Source of the DNA: Algoriphagus sp. NG3
GTDB lineage: Bacteria > Bacteroidota > Bacteroidia > Cytophagales > Cyclobacteriaceae
Assembly (NCBI RefSeq): GCF_034119865.1
Contig: NZ_CP139421.1
Location: 4,504,501 to 4,568,500 of the forward strand
Direction: 5' to 3'
DNA: 64,000 bases
Shown here: positions 14,946 through 24,254 of the stretch, in pieces
Numbering within the stretch: the first letter of the stretch is position 1
Layout of the letters: each line of letters opens with the position of its first letter
The notes under the pieces: model-generated
Told to the model about the DNA's origin: nothing
The model's input: only the letters and a program-made list of their open reading frames with translations
Databases searched by the model: none
Made by a program: the position numbers and the translations under genes

Positions 14946-17900
14946 ATGTTTCTAGACATTTTCACTTTTGAGCTGAGATACCGGTTTAGTCGACCGGCTA
15001 CCTATAGCTACTTTGGATTGTTGCTCGTCGTAGCCATGCTCCTGATTGGGTTCGGAAATACTCCCGCTTCCGAAAAAGTATATCATAATGCCCCCATAAT
15101 CATTGCGAATCTCCAGTTATTGATTTCTCTTTTTGGGATTTTAATAGCCTCCGCTGTGATGGGTGTGCCGCTCTATCGGGATCTGGAGCACAAAACAGGC
15201 ACTTTCCTGTTCAGTTACCCTATTTCCAAATTCGCCTATTTCATGGGTAGATTTTGGGGTTCTTTTGTGACATTGCTGTTTATTTCCTTGGGCAGTTTGA
15301 TTGGGATTTTTCTGGGAAGTTTGCTTGGCCCTGTATTCGGAACTGATGCATTGAGGTATGGGCCAAATGAGCTCGTGAACTACCTTCATCCTTGGCTGAC
15401 ATTGACGCTACCCAATCTATGGTTTGCTGCGACTCTATTCTTTGCGCTGATTGTGTTCACACGCAATATCAAATCCATTTATTCAGGCGGAATCGTGGTG
15501 TTCATAGCGTACTTGTTGGCAAATTTCTTGGCTAATGATATCGAAAACAAAGACCTCGTCCAGCTCTTGGATCCATTCGGACTAAATACTTTTGATTATC
15601 AAACAAGGTATTTGACGCCATTTGAACAGAATAATTTTATTCTTCCTTTGGAGGGTAACCTTATGCTGAATAGACTGCTATGGTCTGGAATAGGATTGGT
15701 GTTCTTTATTGCAGCATATTTCCGGTTTAGTTTTAGTTACTTCTTCAAAACTGTTCAGAAAAAACCGGAAAAAGAAGGTACTAAATCTCTTGCCGCAAGT
15801 ATTCCACAAGTAATCAGTAAAGGCACTTTCGACAATAGGTATCAATGGAATAGCTTTCTGACACTCACAAAGATTGAAGTACAGAATATTACAAAAGACG
15901 TGTATTTCAGATCAATCCTATTGGGCGGCATGGTCTTTCTGATCATAGACTTTTGGATTGGAAACACACTATATAGTGTGCCTAATTTCCCTTCCACCTC
16001 CTTCCTGATGGAGTACAAGACCTTTGATTACAACCTCTTCGTCTTTATTATTATTGTCTTTTTCACAGGAGAAACACTCCATCGGGATAAGTCTTCCGGG
16101 TATTCGGTGATCAATGATACTTTTCCTGTAAAAGACGGTGCGGTAATCGCTTCCAAGTTTTCGGGTATGGCATTTGTCTGCCTGCTTCTGGCCACACTTC
16201 CTGTTGTGGTCGGCCTAATAATCCAGACACTCAAAGGCTATTTCAACTATGACTTCGGCGTTTACTTCGTAGACAGCTATCTCATTTCACTCCCCGATTA
16301 CCTCCAAATGGTTATGCTTGTTTTTGCAGTGCATCTGGTCGTAAACAATAAATTCACAGGACATGCGACAGCCATAGGAGTTTGGGTATTGATTATCATC
16401 CTACGGGAATTTGCCAATTATGATTTCAATCTTTTCTTCTTCTCCTACAAACCTTCGTACCGATGGAGCGACATGAACGGGTTGGGACATTTTGGGGAGC
16501 CATTATTCTGGTTCAATTTGTACTGGACTGCATTTGGAATCTTCCTGATCTTATTCTTTAGTATTTTCTTCAGCAGGGGAACTGAAAACTCCTTCAAAAG
16601 CAGACTTATTAATGCCCGCAAAAAAACCGGCAAAAAGACAGCCCTGATTTCCTATGCCTTTTTGCTGATAGCAATTTCATCGGGAGCTTACATCTACCAT
16701 GCTACTGTCTATACCAATACCTACCGGACTTCCAAAGAGGGCGAAAAAAGACAAGTGGCGTATGAAAAACAGATGAAGCAATATGAGTTTATCCCCCAGC
16801 CCAAAATCACGAAAGTCAACCTAAAAGCCGATCTCTATCCGTTGGAAAGAGATGCCTATTTTGAAGCGCGGCTGGAGTTGGTAAACAAGTCCGAGACCCC
16901 CATAGACTCCATACATTTCAACAGCACGGAGTTGACATCATTTGAGGTTTTGTACAACGGCTCTGAATTGCCTTACCGATATCCACTGGTATATGAACCG
17001 GCCAAGTTTCAGGTTTTTGGTAAAAAAGATGAGCGCAAATGGTACAAGATTACGGCACTTCCACAGACGATGATGCCAGGTGACACGCTTGAGCTGGTAA
17101 TCAAAAGCAATGTGATTAACGATAAATTCCCTAACTCCGGCTTTGGAAGGGAATTAGTTTACAATGGTTCCTTTATTGCCGGAGTGATGCCTGATATAGG
17201 ATATTCTTCTCAAAATGAATTGGATAGTGATGAGAAGCGAAGAGAATACGAACTCCCCGAAAAACCTGAAGACCTCCCTCCGCACGACGATCCATATGGG
17301 CGGAAAACGCTTCTATTCTCGGACGAAGCTGATTTTATCCAGTTTGAGGCTACCGTGAGTACCATTCCAAGTCAAGTCGCCGTAGCGCCGGGATATTTGC
17401 AAAAAGAATGGATTGAGGATGACAGAAGATATTTTCACTATGTGCAAGACACTCCGATACAGTCATTTTATTCCGTGCTATCTGCGGAATATGAAATCTT
17501 GGAAGACAAAACGACACTTCCCGGCGGGCAGGAAATTGCTATTGAGATTTATTATCAGAAAGGGCATGAATACAATTTAGACCGCTTCATCCAATCGTAC
17601 AAAGATGGTCTGGCGTATTTTTCCGAGACGTACGGGCCATTTCAATTCAGGCAAATGCGAATTTTGGAATTCCCCCGATATGCCGGATTTGCACAATCCT
17701 TCCCTAATACTGTTCCATTTGCGGAAAGCTTTGGTTGGGTAGCTGATTTCTCCGATCCGAACAGTTTCGATTACGTCTATTATGTGACAGCTCATGAACT
17801 GGCGCATCAATGGTGGGGACATCAGATTACGCCCAATTATACCCGTGGATCCAATTTGATTTCTGAAGCATTGGCTGAATATTCAGCTTTGGTGCTTTCC

Positions 17901-18590
17901 GAAAGAAAATACGGAAAAGCGAACATGAAGCGGTTCTTGAAAGATGAGCTCGATAGTTACTTGAGAGGAAGATCCAATGAAAGCAAAAAGGAAAACGCAT
18001 TCATTAACTGTAATCGAGCCTATCAGTGGTATTACAAGGGCAGTTTGATTTTATATGGCTTGAGGGATTTGATCGGTGAGGCTGCCATCGATAGCGCATT
18101 GTATAATTTCAATGCCGAATTTGGGATGAGGGCCAGTCCACCTTTCCCCGGAAGTGCTGATCTATACAGGCAGCTAGATGCTTTTACTCCGGACAGTCTC
18201 AAGTACTACCTGGATGATACTTGGAATAAAATCACGCTCTACGACAATAAAGCTGAAGAAGTGACTGCCACAAAACTAGCAGACGGAGCATATGATGTAA
18301 CGCTAAAATTTAAATCCCGGAAACTGTATGCGGATTCCGCAGGACAAGAATCCAATGCTGAATACGAGGGTGATTACATCGATGTCGGAATCTTTGCTGC
18401 CGATGATCGGGATGAGAATGGAAAAGACCGGGTGAACCCAATTTTCGTCGAAAAATATAAACTCAAACCCGGGGAGACAACCCTAACCATTAGAGTAAAA
18501 GGAGAACCCGCAAAAGCCGGAATCGATCCCTACAACAAATTAATTGATCGAATACCTGATGATAATACAATCAGTGTAACTTTCAATTAA
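14946..18590 (+). CDS. ABC-2 permease fused to an M1-family aminopeptidase domain
   Basis: 1214 residues. The first ~560 contain about a dozen hydrophobic helices in two ABC-2-like halves (for example YSYFGLLLVVAMLLIGFG, IVVFIAYLLANFLA, IIILREFANY). A further helix near residue 570 leads into a large extracytoplasmic domain ending at 1214. There, HELAHQWWGHQ at about residue 950 plus EALAEYSALV 18 residues later is the M1 zinc site (HEXXHx18E); the exopeptidase motif is diverged (YAGFAQSFPNTVPFAES where GAMEN-type sequence is usual). The fused partner of the ATPase upstream. The architecture is known in Bacteroidota, but what is transported or cleaved is not. Confidence 0.92.
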   Translation: MFLDIFTFELRYRFSRPATYSYFGLLLVVAMLLIGFGNTPASEKVYHNAPIIIANLQLLISLFGILIASAVMGVPLYRDLEHKTGTFLFSYPISKFAYFMGRFWGSFVTLLFISLGSLIGIFLGSLLGPVFGTDALRYGPNELVNYLHPWLTLTLPNLWFAATLFFALIVFTRNIKSIYSGGIVVFIAYLLANFLANDIENKDLVQLLDPFGLNTFDYQTRYLTPFEQNNFILPLEGNLMLNRLLWSGIGLVFFIAAYFRFSFSYFFKTVQKKPEKEGTKSLAASIPQVISKGTFDNRYQWNSFLTLTKIEVQNITKDVYFRSILLGGMVFLIIDFWIGNTLYSVPNFPSTSFLMEYKTFDYNLFVFIIIVFFTGETLHRDKSSGYSVINDTFPVKDGAVIASKFSGMAFVCLLLATLPVVVGLIIQTLKGYFNYDFGVYFVDSYLISLPDYLQMVMLVFAVHLVVNNKFTGHATAIGVWVLIIILREFANYDFNLFFFSYKPSYRWSDMNGLGHFGEPLFWFNLYWTAFGIFLILFFSIFFSRGTENSFKSRLINARKKTGKKTALISYAFLLIAISSGAYIYHATVYTNTYRTSKEGEKRQVAYEKQMKQYEFIPQPKITKVNLKADLYPLERDAYFEARLELVNKSETPIDSIHFNSTELTSFEVLYNGSELPYRYPLVYEPAKFQVFGKKDERKWYKITALPQTMMPGDTLELVIKSNVINDKFPNSGFGRELVYNGSFIAGVMPDIGYSSQNELDSDEKRREYELPEKPEDLPPHDDPYGRKTLLFSDEADFIQFEATVSTIPSQVAVAPGYLQKEWIEDDRRYFHYVQDTPIQSFYSVLSAEYEILEDKTTLPGGQEIAIEIYYQKGHEYNLDRFIQSYKDGLAYFSETYGPFQFRQMRILEFPRYAGFAQSFPNTVPFAESFGWVADFSDPNSFDYVYYVTAHELAHQWWGHQITPNYTRGSNLISEALAEYSALVLSERKYGKANMKRFLKDELDSYLRGRSNESKKENAFINCNRAYQWYYKGSLILYGLRDLIGEAAIDSALYNFNAEFGMRASPPFPGSADLYRQLDAFTPDSLKYYLDDTWNKITLYDNKAEEVTATKLADGAYDVTLKFKSRKLYADSAGQESNAEYEGDYIDVGIFAADDRDENGKDRVNPIFVEKYKLKPGETTLTIRVKGEPAKAGIDPYNKLIDRIPDDNTISVTFN

Positions 18591-18591
18591 G

Positions 18592-18624
18592 AAAAAGGCC
18601 GTTTCAGATTGAAACGGCCTTTTT
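18592..18624. terminator. Bidirectional terminator between convergent genes
   Basis: AAAAAGGCCGTTTCA and TGAAACGGCCTTTTT form a perfect 15-bp stem with a GAT loop. It lies between the ABC/M1 gene and the reverse-strand 69-residue gene and can serve both strands. Confidence 0.9.
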
Positions 18625-18627
18625 CCA

Positions 18628-18837
18628 CTATTTCCTCTTTCGGAGTAATGCTACTAAGATAAGGACAAATAATGCTCCTCCGACTACCCATGCCCAAGGC
18701 TGTTGGTACCATTCCTTTTCACCTATATTGACATCTATTTCCAAACCTCCATCCTGAGCATATACTCCTACAGTAGTAACTAAAGATAATAGCACTAACA
18801 CTAATCGCTCAGTGTATTTTTTCACTTGATTTTTCAT
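18628..18837 (-). CDS. Small exported single-pass membrane protein
   Basis: 69 residues. Signal peptide ending GVYAQ at residue 28, a short acidic segment (DGGLEIDVNIGEKEWYQQ), one membrane helix (WAWVVGGALFVLILVALL) and a basic RKRK end, so the middle faces the periplasm and the C-terminus the cytoplasm. It lies 21 bases after the barrel gene at 18859-19398 and shares its transcript. Short proteins of this form occur widely in Bacteroidota without a known role. Confidence 0.72.
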   Translation of the reverse strand: MKNQVKKYTERLVLVLLSLVTTVGVYAQDGGLEIDVNIGEKEWYQQPWAWVVGGALFVLILVALLRKRK

Positions 18838-18858
18838 GATTTTATAATTTATGATTAG

Positions 18859-19398
18859 TTATTTGAACCTAATATTATACGTTGCGGCAACCCCTATACT
18901 CTGAATATCAGCCCAGGGGTCTGAAGTGAATACCTGATTATAAAAAGCGAAGATATTCCAGTCATAATTATGGTAACCTACCTGTGGACGGATATAAAAT
19001 CCTCCGTCACTTGCGATATCACCCGTCAAAAATGTATAACCTATATCAGTTCCAACAAAGATTCCTGATGGCTGTGGATAATACCTCAGCATAAGTCCTA
19101 AAGGTACTGCCCCAAAATTCTGAGCCCCTGGCATATCTGATTTTTTGAAATAGGTGGTATAACCTGAAACAACCCCTAGTCCGAAATTGTCTGTTCTCAT
19201 GAATTGTCCGGCAACATCCAGCCCCAAAGCAAATGAAGAATAATCACCTATATCACCCACAGGCACCCCAAGGTTAAGGCCTAACTTCAGCCAAGAATTA
19301 TCCTCGTTGATTTCTTCCAAATTACGGGTAGGCTGGGTCTGTGCATAAGCGGTACACGCAAATGTCATTACAATAAGTGATGCTAGTAATTTTTTCAT
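18859..19398 (-). CDS. Outer-membrane beta-barrel protein
   Basis: 179 residues. Signal peptide MKKLLASLIVMTFACTAYAQ, then a short linker and barrel-like strands (WLKLGLNLGVPVGDIGDY, VPLGLMLRYYPQPSGIFVGTDIGYTF, FYIRPQVGYHNYDWNIFAFY, SIGVAATYNIRFK) ending in a terminal aromatic/basic strand expected for Bam insertion. Size fits an 8-stranded OmpX/OmpW-like barrel of the Bacteroidota porin-family type. Upstream gap 19399-19610 holds its promoter but no clear consensus box. Confidence 0.82.
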   Translation of the reverse strand: MKKLLASLIVMTFACTAYAQTQPTRNLEEINEDNSWLKLGLNLGVPVGDIGDYSSFALGLDVAGQFMRTDNFGLGVVSGYTTYFKKSDMPGAQNFGAVPLGLMLRYYPQPSGIFVGTDIGYTFLTGDIASDGGFYIRPQVGYHNYDWNIFAFYNQVFTSDPWADIQSIGVAATYNIRFK

Positions 19399-19610
19399 AG
19401 TTGATTTGTTTTCCGGCTAAGAGCCCAAACCCGATGCCTGATTACAAATCCTCTATGTTCAACCTACTTAAAAAACTCTATTAGCTGCCTGTATGCATTT
19501 AGTTTAAGCATATTCAAGCCATCATTCTAACTACAAATCCACGCAAACCTTATGTCTGAAACACCCGATTTCGGGGATATATGTACCCAATTAGCCTGTG
19601 AATGGTTAAT

Positions 19611-20477
19611 TTACTCTAATCTTCTCCAGTCCTTTGGAGTCATATCTGTAAGGCTTTTAAAAGTTTTGTTAAAATGGGAGAGCGTCTGAAACCCTACCTG
19701 ATAAGATACCTGTGCTATACTCAAGTCGGTCTCCAAAAGTAATTTTTTAGCTTCAGTAACCCTAAGTTGCTGGATGTATTGAGTCAAGGTCTTCCGTGTG
19801 CGTAATTTAAAAAACCTACAAAACGCCTCCTTACTCATGTAGGCCTGATCAGCTACTTCCTCCAATGTGATTTGTCTTGCACTGTTGTCTAAGATAAATC
19901 TCATTACCTGATCCATTCTCCGCCCATCCCGCTCAGTCATCGTACGGGGCACAGGCACCTTGTTCAATAGGACAATATCTGCGGAACTGAAATCCAAAAG
20001 AGATAAAACATGAAAACACTGCCGTAGTCGGGAGATACCCGAGAATTCTCCAAACCCTGAAATTACCTGTGCAATTTCCTTCCTTACTTCTCCTGTAATC
20101 TTATAACAACCAGTGATTTTATCATTCAGCAGAGAAAGTTCATGGAAATCCTCCACTTCCAAAAACGCCCTCCTCATTGCCTTAAAATCGAAAAAAATCG
20201 TATTCCCGGCGATCCTGAGTCCACTTTCTTCCTGATAATAATCCGCATCACTGCGAAACACATGAGGAATACTCTCAGGCAATAAATACAGGTCACCCGA
20301 ATCAAACCGTCCCACATAGTCACCTACTAGCAATTGCCCTCTTCCTTCCAGGATAAGTGTGAGTTGAGCCTGAGGGTGCTGATGTAGGCTATCGTAGAAA
20401 TGTTTTCCACGATCTTCCTGGAACTGGATAAATGAATTTTCGGATTTGGGAATCTGAAAGGAAATAACTTTACTCAT
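19611..20477 (-). CDS. AraC-family regulator of the hydroxyproline operon
   Basis: 288 residues. N-terminal cupin-like sensing domain (HQHPQAQLTLILEGRGQLLVGDY, LLPESIPHVFRSDADY). The C-terminal ~100 residues hold two helix-turn-helices typical of AraC: ITLEEVADQAYMSKEAFCRFFKLRTRKT and SIAQVSYQVGFQTLSHFNKTFKSLTDMTPKDWR. It is transcribed divergently from the hydroxyproline genes at 20611-25502, which are its likely targets. The inducer could be a pathway intermediate; this is inferred from position. Confidence 0.9.
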   Translation of the reverse strand: MSKVISFQIPKSENSFIQFQEDRGKHFYDSLHQHPQAQLTLILEGRGQLLVGDYVGRFDSGDLYLLPESIPHVFRSDADYYQEESGLRIAGNTIFFDFKAMRRAFLEVEDFHELSLLNDKITGCYKITGEVRKEIAQVISGFGEFSGISRLRQCFHVLSLLDFSSADIVLLNKVPVPRTMTERDGRRMDQVMRFILDNSARQITLEEVADQAYMSKEAFCRFFKLRTRKTLTQYIQQLRVTEAKKLLLETDLSIAQVSYQVGFQTLSHFNKTFKSLTDMTPKDWRRLE

Positions 20478-20523
20478 AGATATAATAGGCTTGGATTGTT
20501 AAATTAAAGTAATTTACTTGATT

Positions 20524-20593
20524 TTTTGATCAAAATAGAGTCATTATTTACTAAAGAACAACTTTAATACTGATCAAGCTTCGATTAATTTTG
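20524..20593 (+). promoter_or_regulatory. Divergent control region of the hydroxyproline operon
   Basis: TTTTGATCAAAA at 20524-20535 is a perfect 12-bp palindrome in the gap between the AraC gene and the DapA-family gene. TAATTTTG at 20586-20593 matches the -7 consensus TAnnTTTG, with a TTTA near 20563 at the spacing of a -33 box. The palindrome is a candidate operator. Confidence 0.45.
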
Positions 20594-20610
20594 AAGAAAA
20601 AAAAAACACT

Positions 20611-21501
20611 ATGAACTGGAAAGGTGTATTCCCTGCTGTGACGACTAAATTCCATGCTGACGGAAGTTTGGATATGGAACTGTTTTTCAAAAACATTGAC
20701 TTTCAACTGGAATCCGGAGTACAAGGGATTATCCTTGGTGGCACGCTAGGCGAAAGCTCTGTACTATCTCAGGAAGAAAAAATCACGCTAACGAAAGAGA
20801 CCGTTAAGTACCTGAACGGGAAAATCCCAGTGATTCTAAATATTGCCGAGGGTGCTACCCAAGATGCCCTTTTCTGGGCAGCAAAAGCTAAAGAGCTTGG
20901 AGCTTCAGGATTGATGATCCTGCCTCCTATGCGCTATGCCGCAGACTCCCGAGAGGTGGTAGCCTATTTCAAGACTGTAGCCAACAGCACTGATCTTCCA
21001 ATTATGATCTATAATAATCCAGTGGACTATAAGACCCTAGTGACTATTGATATGTTTGCTGAGTTGGCTGAATGTGAAAATATCCAAGCAATCAAGGAGT
21101 CAACCCGTGACATCTCCAATGTGACGAGGATGAGAAACAGATTTGGAGACAGATTTAAACTGCTATGTGGTGTAGATACCTTGGCAATGGAGGAGTTGGT
21201 GATGGGTGCGGACGGGTGGGTAGCCGGATTGGTTTGTGCTTTTCCCAAGGAAACGGTCACAATCTTCAATCTTGTGAATGAAGGGAAATATGAAGAAGCC
21301 AGAAAAATCTATCGTTGGTTCCTCCCTCTCCTGGAACTGGATATACACCCCAAGCTAGTCCAATACATCAAGCTTGCCGAGCAGCACTGTGGCATAGGCA
21401 GCGAACACGTGAGAGCCCCAAGGCTAACCTTGGTCGGGGAAGAGCGTGAGCGCATTGAAAAAATTATTACTGAGGGGATTTCCAAAAGGCCACAGCTATA
21501 A
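20611..21501 (+). CDS. DapA-family lyase, probable 1-pyrroline-4-hydroxy-2-carboxylate deaminase
   Basis: 296 residues, a single (beta/alpha)8 Schiff-base aldolase-type barrel. Lys162 in IQAIKESTRD is the Schiff-base lysine and Tyr134 in MIYNNPVDY the catalytic tyrosine. Family members carry out several reactions; with an epimerase, an FAD oxidase and an alpha-ketoglutaric semialdehyde-type dehydrogenase beside it, deamination of pyrroline-4-hydroxy-2-carboxylate to alpha-ketoglutarate semialdehyde is the best assignment. It is not the lysine-biosynthetic DapA, judging by context. First gene of the operon. Confidence 0.85.
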   Translation: MNWKGVFPAVTTKFHADGSLDMELFFKNIDFQLESGVQGIILGGTLGESSVLSQEEKITLTKETVKYLNGKIPVILNIAEGATQDALFWAAKAKELGASGLMILPPMRYAADSREVVAYFKTVANSTDLPIMIYNNPVDYKTLVTIDMFAELAECENIQAIKESTRDISNVTRMRNRFGDRFKLLCGVDTLAMEELVMGADGWVAGLVCAFPKETVTIFNLVNEGKYEEARKIYRWFLPLLELDIHPKLVQYIKLAEQHCGIGSEHVRAPRLTLVGEERERIEKIITEGISKRPQL

Positions 21502-21575
21502 AGTATGGTAAAAATGGCATCTGTCTTGTGCCTTTTTCCTATCTTCAAGTCAAACCTTTTAAACTCATAATACCT

Positions 21576-23027
21576 ATGATCGATCAACTATTTGATGCAG
21601 CCTCGAAGGCGTTCATCCAGTACAAAAATTATCCTTCAGACCTGAAAGCAGACTTCTTAGAAAAAATAGCTGAGATACTGGAGGCAAGCCGAGCCCAAAT
21701 AGTGCCTGTCGCAGTGGAAGAATCTAATCTTCCAGAAGGCAGAATCAATGGGGAACTTGGCCGTACCACCGGACAAATCAAGCTTTTTGCAAAAATGGTG
21801 AGAGAAGGCAGCTGGCTGGAAGCTACAATAGACCCAGGAGATCGGGATCGTGAGCCATTGCCTAAACCTGACATCCGCAGAATGCTGACACCTATCGGAC
21901 CCGTAGTAGTATTTGGAGCCAGTAATTTTCCGCTTGCCTTTTCCACAGCCGGCGGCGATACTATTTCAGCGCTTGCAGCAGGTTGTCCAGTAGTGTATAA
22001 AGGTCATCCAGCACATCCATTGACCTCCAAGTTGGTAGCAGATTGTATTCATAAAGCTGTTCTTAGTTCCGAATTGCCGGATGGTGTTTTTATTCACGTA
22101 GAAGGTGGTATAGAAGTAGGTCAGGCACTTGTGCAGCATCCTGCAGCTAAGGCTGTTGCATTTACCGGTTCTTTCAATGGAGGGAAGGCTTTATTTGACT
22201 TAGCCAGTAAAAGAGAGGAGCCTATACCTGTATATGCTGAGATGGGTTCTGTAAATCCTGTTTTCACTTTTCCTGATAAATTGGAAAATGAACTTATTCC
22301 TCTCGCCCAATCATATGTCAACTCACTCACCCTAGGTTCCGGACAGTTTTGCACGAACCCTGGTTTGATATTCGTTCCAAAAGAACATGTGACTGCCTTT
22401 GAAACGGCTATTGCTGACACAATACAAAACATCGCAGGCTCGCCCATGCTACATCCGGGTATTGCAAAAGCTTACTATGACTCCATAGAATACTATCAAT
22501 CCCGAAGTGAGCTTAAGTGGATCAAGGTAGCAGACCCTAAGCATCTTATCAATGGAAGCCCTGCTTTGGCAGAAATCAAAGCATCAGATTGGCTCGCTGA
22601 TGATGTATTCCAACAAGAAGTTTTTGGGGCTTTTGCGCTGATGGTAGTATATGATTCTGAAGATCAACTGATGGAGGTAGCCCGTAAACTACATGGTCAG
22701 CTGACTATCACGGTTTGGGGAAATATACCTGAACTTAAACAAAACTCCTCCTTGATTAGTCTTTTGGAAGAGAAATGTGGCAGATTACTCTTTGCCGGTG
22801 TTCCGACTGGAGTCGAAGTGGGATACGCCATGCAGCATGGAGGGCCATATCCATCAACTACGGATTCTAGAAGCACCTCCGTAGGAGCAGCAGCTATCAA
22901 ACGCTTTGCCCGCCCGATTGCCTATCAGGATATGCCGTCAGACTTACTTCCCGATGCATTGAAGGATGAAAACCCACTCGGAATAGTACGGCAGGTAAAT
23001 GGAAAATACACGGTAGAAAAGATTTAG
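21576..23027 (+). CDS. Aldehyde dehydrogenase, probable 2,5-dioxovalerate (alpha-ketoglutarate semialdehyde) dehydrogenase
   Basis: 483 residues from ATG at 21576; a GTG at 21528 would add 16 unlikely residues. Catalytic Cys259 lies in GSGQFCTNPG, the general-base Glu in VYAEMGSVNP and the cofactor motif in FTGSFNGGKALF. The length and the SGQFCTNPGL signature fit the NADP-dependent ketoglutarate semialdehyde group. It would oxidise alpha-ketoglutarate semialdehyde from the preceding enzyme to 2-oxoglutarate, feeding the TCA cycle. Lies 74 bases after the DapA-family gene. Confidence 0.88.
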   Translation: MIDQLFDAASKAFIQYKNYPSDLKADFLEKIAEILEASRAQIVPVAVEESNLPEGRINGELGRTTGQIKLFAKMVREGSWLEATIDPGDRDREPLPKPDIRRMLTPIGPVVVFGASNFPLAFSTAGGDTISALAAGCPVVYKGHPAHPLTSKLVADCIHKAVLSSELPDGVFIHVEGGIEVGQALVQHPAAKAVAFTGSFNGGKALFDLASKREEPIPVYAEMGSVNPVFTFPDKLENELIPLAQSYVNSLTLGSGQFCTNPGLIFVPKEHVTAFETAIADTIQNIAGSPMLHPGIAKAYYDSIEYYQSRSELKWIKVADPKHLINGSPALAEIKASDWLADDVFQQEVFGAFALMVVYDSEDQLMEVARKLHGQLTITVWGNIPELKQNSSLISLLEEKCGRLLFAGVPTGVEVGYAMQHGGPYPSTTDSRSTSVGAAAIKRFARPIAYQDMPSDLLPDALKDENPLGIVRQVNGKYTVEKI

Positions 23028-23089
23028 TAATTGACGAATTTCGATTTACGAGGCTTTGAGGGACTTCCATCCTTCATCTAGGATTTGAT

Positions 23090-23117
23090 CACTTTACAAC
23101 TTTCGCACTTTACAACT
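23090..23117. repeat. Short direct repeat in intergenic region
   Basis: CACTTTACAACT occurs twice, 16 bases apart. Its core ACTTTACAAC also occurs inverted at 10141-10150. The surrounding gap 23028-23169 shows no gene. Confidence 0.5.
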
Positions 23118-23169
23118 CTCTTCTCAAATACAGAATAAAAAACGCTGAATAGCGAATAACGAAGATTTA

Positions 23170-24174
23170 ATGTCAACACGACACACCTTCTCCTGCATCG
23201 ATGCCCACACCTGTGGCAATCCGGTGCGGGTAGTTTCTGGCGGGGCTCCCTTTTTGAAAGGAGCCAATATGCTGGAAAAGCGACAATATTTCTTGGAAAA
23301 TTATGACTGGATCCGGACAGGATTGATGTTTGAGCCGCGAGGCCATGATATGATGTCTGGTTCCATGTTGTTTCCTCCACACAATCCTGAGAATGATGTG
23401 GCAGTACTCTTCATCGAGACTAGCGGGTGCCTTGCCATGTGCGGCCACGGTACGATCGGCACGGTGACCATCGCCATCGAGGAAGGACTGATCTATCCGA
23501 AAACTCCCGGTCAACTTCGACTGGAAACACCTGCAGGATTGGTACTGGTAGAGTATAAGCAGGAAGGAAAAAAGGTGAAATCTGTCAAGCTCACCAATGT
23601 AAAAAGCTTTTTGGCGGCTGAAGGATTAGAAATTGAGTCGGATGATTTGGGGAAGTTGAAGGTGGACGTAGCCTATGGAGGCAATTTCTATTGCATTGTG
23701 GATCCCCAGGAAAATTTCCCAGGATTGGAACATTACAAAGCCGAGCAATTGATCGCTATGGCTCGCTCCCTTCGGAAGAAAATGAATGAGAAGTATGACT
23801 TTTCCCATCCTGAGCACCCCGAGATCAAAGGCATTTCCCATATACTATGGACAGGGAAAACGCTTGAGCCTATGAGCACAGCACGCAATGCCGTTTTCTA
23901 TGGTGATAAAGCAATTGACCGCTCTCCGTGTGGCACAGGTACCTCTGCAAGATTGGCTCAATGGTACGCCAAAGGGCTTTTAAAACGAGGGGAAGACTTC
24001 ATTCATGAAAGTTTTATAGGCTCCAAATTCATAGGAAGAATAGAAGAAGAAACTGAAATCGCCGGAAAACCGGCCATTATCCCCAGCATAGAAGGCTGGG
24101 CAAAAGTGTATGGCTATAATACCATTATCCTGGACGACGATGATCCCTATGTGCACGGATTCCAAGTAATATAA
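23170..24174 (+). CDS. 4-hydroxyproline 2-epimerase (proline racemase family)
   Basis: 334 residues. Both catalytic cysteines of the proline racemase family are present: Cys91 in AMCGHGTIG and Cys254 in SPCGTGTSAR. Two cysteines argue for an epimerase/racemase rather than the Cys/Thr trans-3-hydroxyproline dehydratase variant. It would convert trans-4-hydroxy-L-proline to cis-4-hydroxy-D-proline, the substrate for the FAD oxidase encoded next. The N-terminus FSCIDAHTCGNPVRVV is typical. The match to a complete pathway strengthens the call. Confidence 0.93.
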   Translation: MSTRHTFSCIDAHTCGNPVRVVSGGAPFLKGANMLEKRQYFLENYDWIRTGLMFEPRGHDMMSGSMLFPPHNPENDVAVLFIETSGCLAMCGHGTIGTVTIAIEEGLIYPKTPGQLRLETPAGLVLVEYKQEGKKVKSVKLTNVKSFLAAEGLEIESDDLGKLKVDVAYGGNFYCIVDPQENFPGLEHYKAEQLIAMARSLRKKMNEKYDFSHPEHPEIKGISHILWTGKTLEPMSTARNAVFYGDKAIDRSPCGTGTSARLAQWYAKGLLKRGEDFIHESFIGSKFIGRIEEETEIAGKPAIIPSIEGWAKVYGYNTIILDDDDPYVHGFQVI

Positions 24175-24254
24175 GATCCAAGAGAAAAGAGCCAGGAACC
24201 AAGATTGGTTTTGCTCAAGTCTTGGTTCTTGATTCTAATATCTTGATTCTAAAA

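Noticed and set aside
24196..24228. GAACCAAGA / TCTTGGTTC inverted repeat before the FAD oxidase
   Set aside because: Nine-base arms with a 15-base loop, no T tract, lying within a T/C-rich stretch; not convincing as a terminator or operator.
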